From the NCBI GenBank assembly GCA_020634395.1, contig JACKBU010000051.1:1-14532 (forward strand): DNA of 14,532 bases. Reading direction: 5' to 3'. The translations under genes were made by a program, and so were the position numbers. Below the pieces are notes generated by a model. The model was not told the DNA's origin, made no database searches, and saw only the letters and a program-made list of their open reading frames with translations. Of this stretch, positions 13,998 through 14,532 are shown one piece after another (positions within the stretch are counted from its first letter, which is position 1; the number at the start of each line of letters is the position of its first letter). The stretch comes from Ardenticatenaceae bacterium. Lineage in GTDB: Bacteria > Chloroflexota > Anaerolineae > Promineifilales > Promineifilaceae.

Positions 13998-14017
13998 AAT
14001 GATTATCGACAATCATT
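13998..14017. promoter_or_regulatory. Candidate operator between the AraC-type and cupin genes
   Basis: AATGATT at 13998-14004 and AATCATT at 14011-14017 form a perfect 7-bp inverted repeat with a 6-bp centre, 55 bp upstream of the AraC start. The gap 13944-14250 contains no gene; apart from this palindrome and a weak TATAGT (14172-14177) that could be a -10 box for the cupin gene, I see nothing firm in it. AraC proteins often bind direct rather than inverted repeats, so the binder is unknown. Confidence 0.35.
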
Positions 14018-14250
14018 CTATCAGCCAATCACCTGAAACAGTAAAATATACTCAAAGGCAACACGGGATTTTTATTCAAGATATGGAGTAGAAAGCGGTT
14101 CATCCTGAATCCATACCTTATTTATACCTGTCCCCGCTCTTGTACACATTATGGTCTAGCCTTACGCTCTTTATAGTAAACAGTAGGGTGGCTGTCAATA
14201 GATCCAGGTGTGAGGTCACCCCCGAATGAACATACCTGAAGGAGTTCAAA

Positions 14251-14532
14251 ATGGAAATTAGTAGAATTGGCTCTCAACCTTCCGCAAAAGGTCCGGCCGA
14301 CTGGTTTACGGGCACGGTACGGATTGATCCGCTCTTTAGTGCCAAGGATCCGGCCCGCGCGGCCGGCGCGGGCGTCACCTTCGAGCCGGGTGCGCGTACC
14401 GCCTGGCACACCCATCCGCTGGGGCAGACCCTGATTATCACGGCCGGCTGCGGCTGGGTGCAGCGTTGGGATGGTCCAATTGAGGAAGTCCATCCTGGTG
14501 ACGTTGTCCAGTTTGCCCCCGAAGAAAAACAT
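14251..14532 (+). CDS. Cupin domain protein, 3' end beyond the window
   Basis: The first 94 codons are visible and open to the window end. The translation includes GSQPSAKGPADWFTGTVRID, GVTFEPGARTAWHTHPLGQT, LIITAGCGWVQ and HPGDVVQFAPEEKH, a single-domain cupin with the metal-binding His pair in WHTHP and the second motif's P-G-D and K-H. Proteins of this type are about 130 residues and include manganese cupins such as the hydroxynitrile lyase-like group; most are of unknown function. ATG 14251 has GAAGGAG 7 nt upstream. Divergent from the AraC_N regulator, a common pairing, so it is probably activated by it. About 40 residues are missing beyond position 14532. Confidence 0.85.
   Translation, partial: MEISRIGSQPSAKGPADWFTGTVRIDPLFSAKDPARAAGAGVTFEPGARTAWHTHPLGQTLIITAGCGWVQRWDGPIEEVHPGDVVQFAPEEKH

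Noticed and set aside
14149..14532. 127-residue minus-strand frame at the right end
   Set aside because: It is antisense to the cupin gene, which has a strong Shine-Dalgarno and clear cupin motifs.

Overview
The window looks like a GC-rich bacterial chromosome segment, most likely from a Chloroflexota (Anaerolineae-like) organism. That assignment is an inference from gene families, gene style and REP-like intergenic repeats; no rRNA or marker gene is present to confirm it. A striking genome-style signal runs through it: the 8-bp palindrome ACGGCCGT occurs about 33 times by hand count (well under one expected), mostly inside genes. This recalls the HIP1 palindrome of cyanobacteria.

Layout. 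(1) 1-305: gene-free stretch with a cluster of REP-like hairpins having TTTA/TAAA loops, bordered by TTTGTTGG-type direct and inverted repeats. (2) 306-2537, minus strand: a TetR regulator followed by an ABC ATPase and an ABC-2 permease, overlapping by 4 bp; the best family match is the fluoroquinolone/multidrug export type. A near-consensus promoter with an inverted-repeat operator lies upstream of tetR. (3) 2639-3763: a divergent LacI-family regulator with its own promoter and a perfect 14-bp operator palindrome resembling the CebR cellobiose operator. (4) 3764-4009: a second, inverted, diverged copy of the REP-like cluster. (5) 4010-6457: GH94 cellobiose phosphorylase. (6) 6538-7172, minus strand: a two-gene DUF6883/DUF4926 module with an apparent 4-bp slippage frameshift at the start of the DUF6883 gene. 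(7) 7293-11540: a hairpin-rich leader, a mutarotase-fold (DUF4380-like) protein, a MutS-family ATPase only 3 bp downstream, and a GH1 beta-glucosidase. (8) 11673-12967: a terminator-like hairpin directly in front of a secreted or lipoprotein alpha/beta hydrolase. (9) 12987-14532: an AraC_N-type regulator on the minus strand, divergent from a cupin gene that runs off the window end.

How it works together. The LacI regulator, cellobiose phosphorylase, sugar mutarotase-like protein and GH1 enzyme form a plausible cello-oligosaccharide utilisation neighbourhood with both phosphorolytic and hydrolytic routes for cellobiose; no sugar transporter is present here. The MutS-like ATPase between two sugar genes is the odd member. 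The tetR-ABC block is a self-contained, probably autorepressed efflux operon. The AraC-cupin pair is a separate divergent unit.
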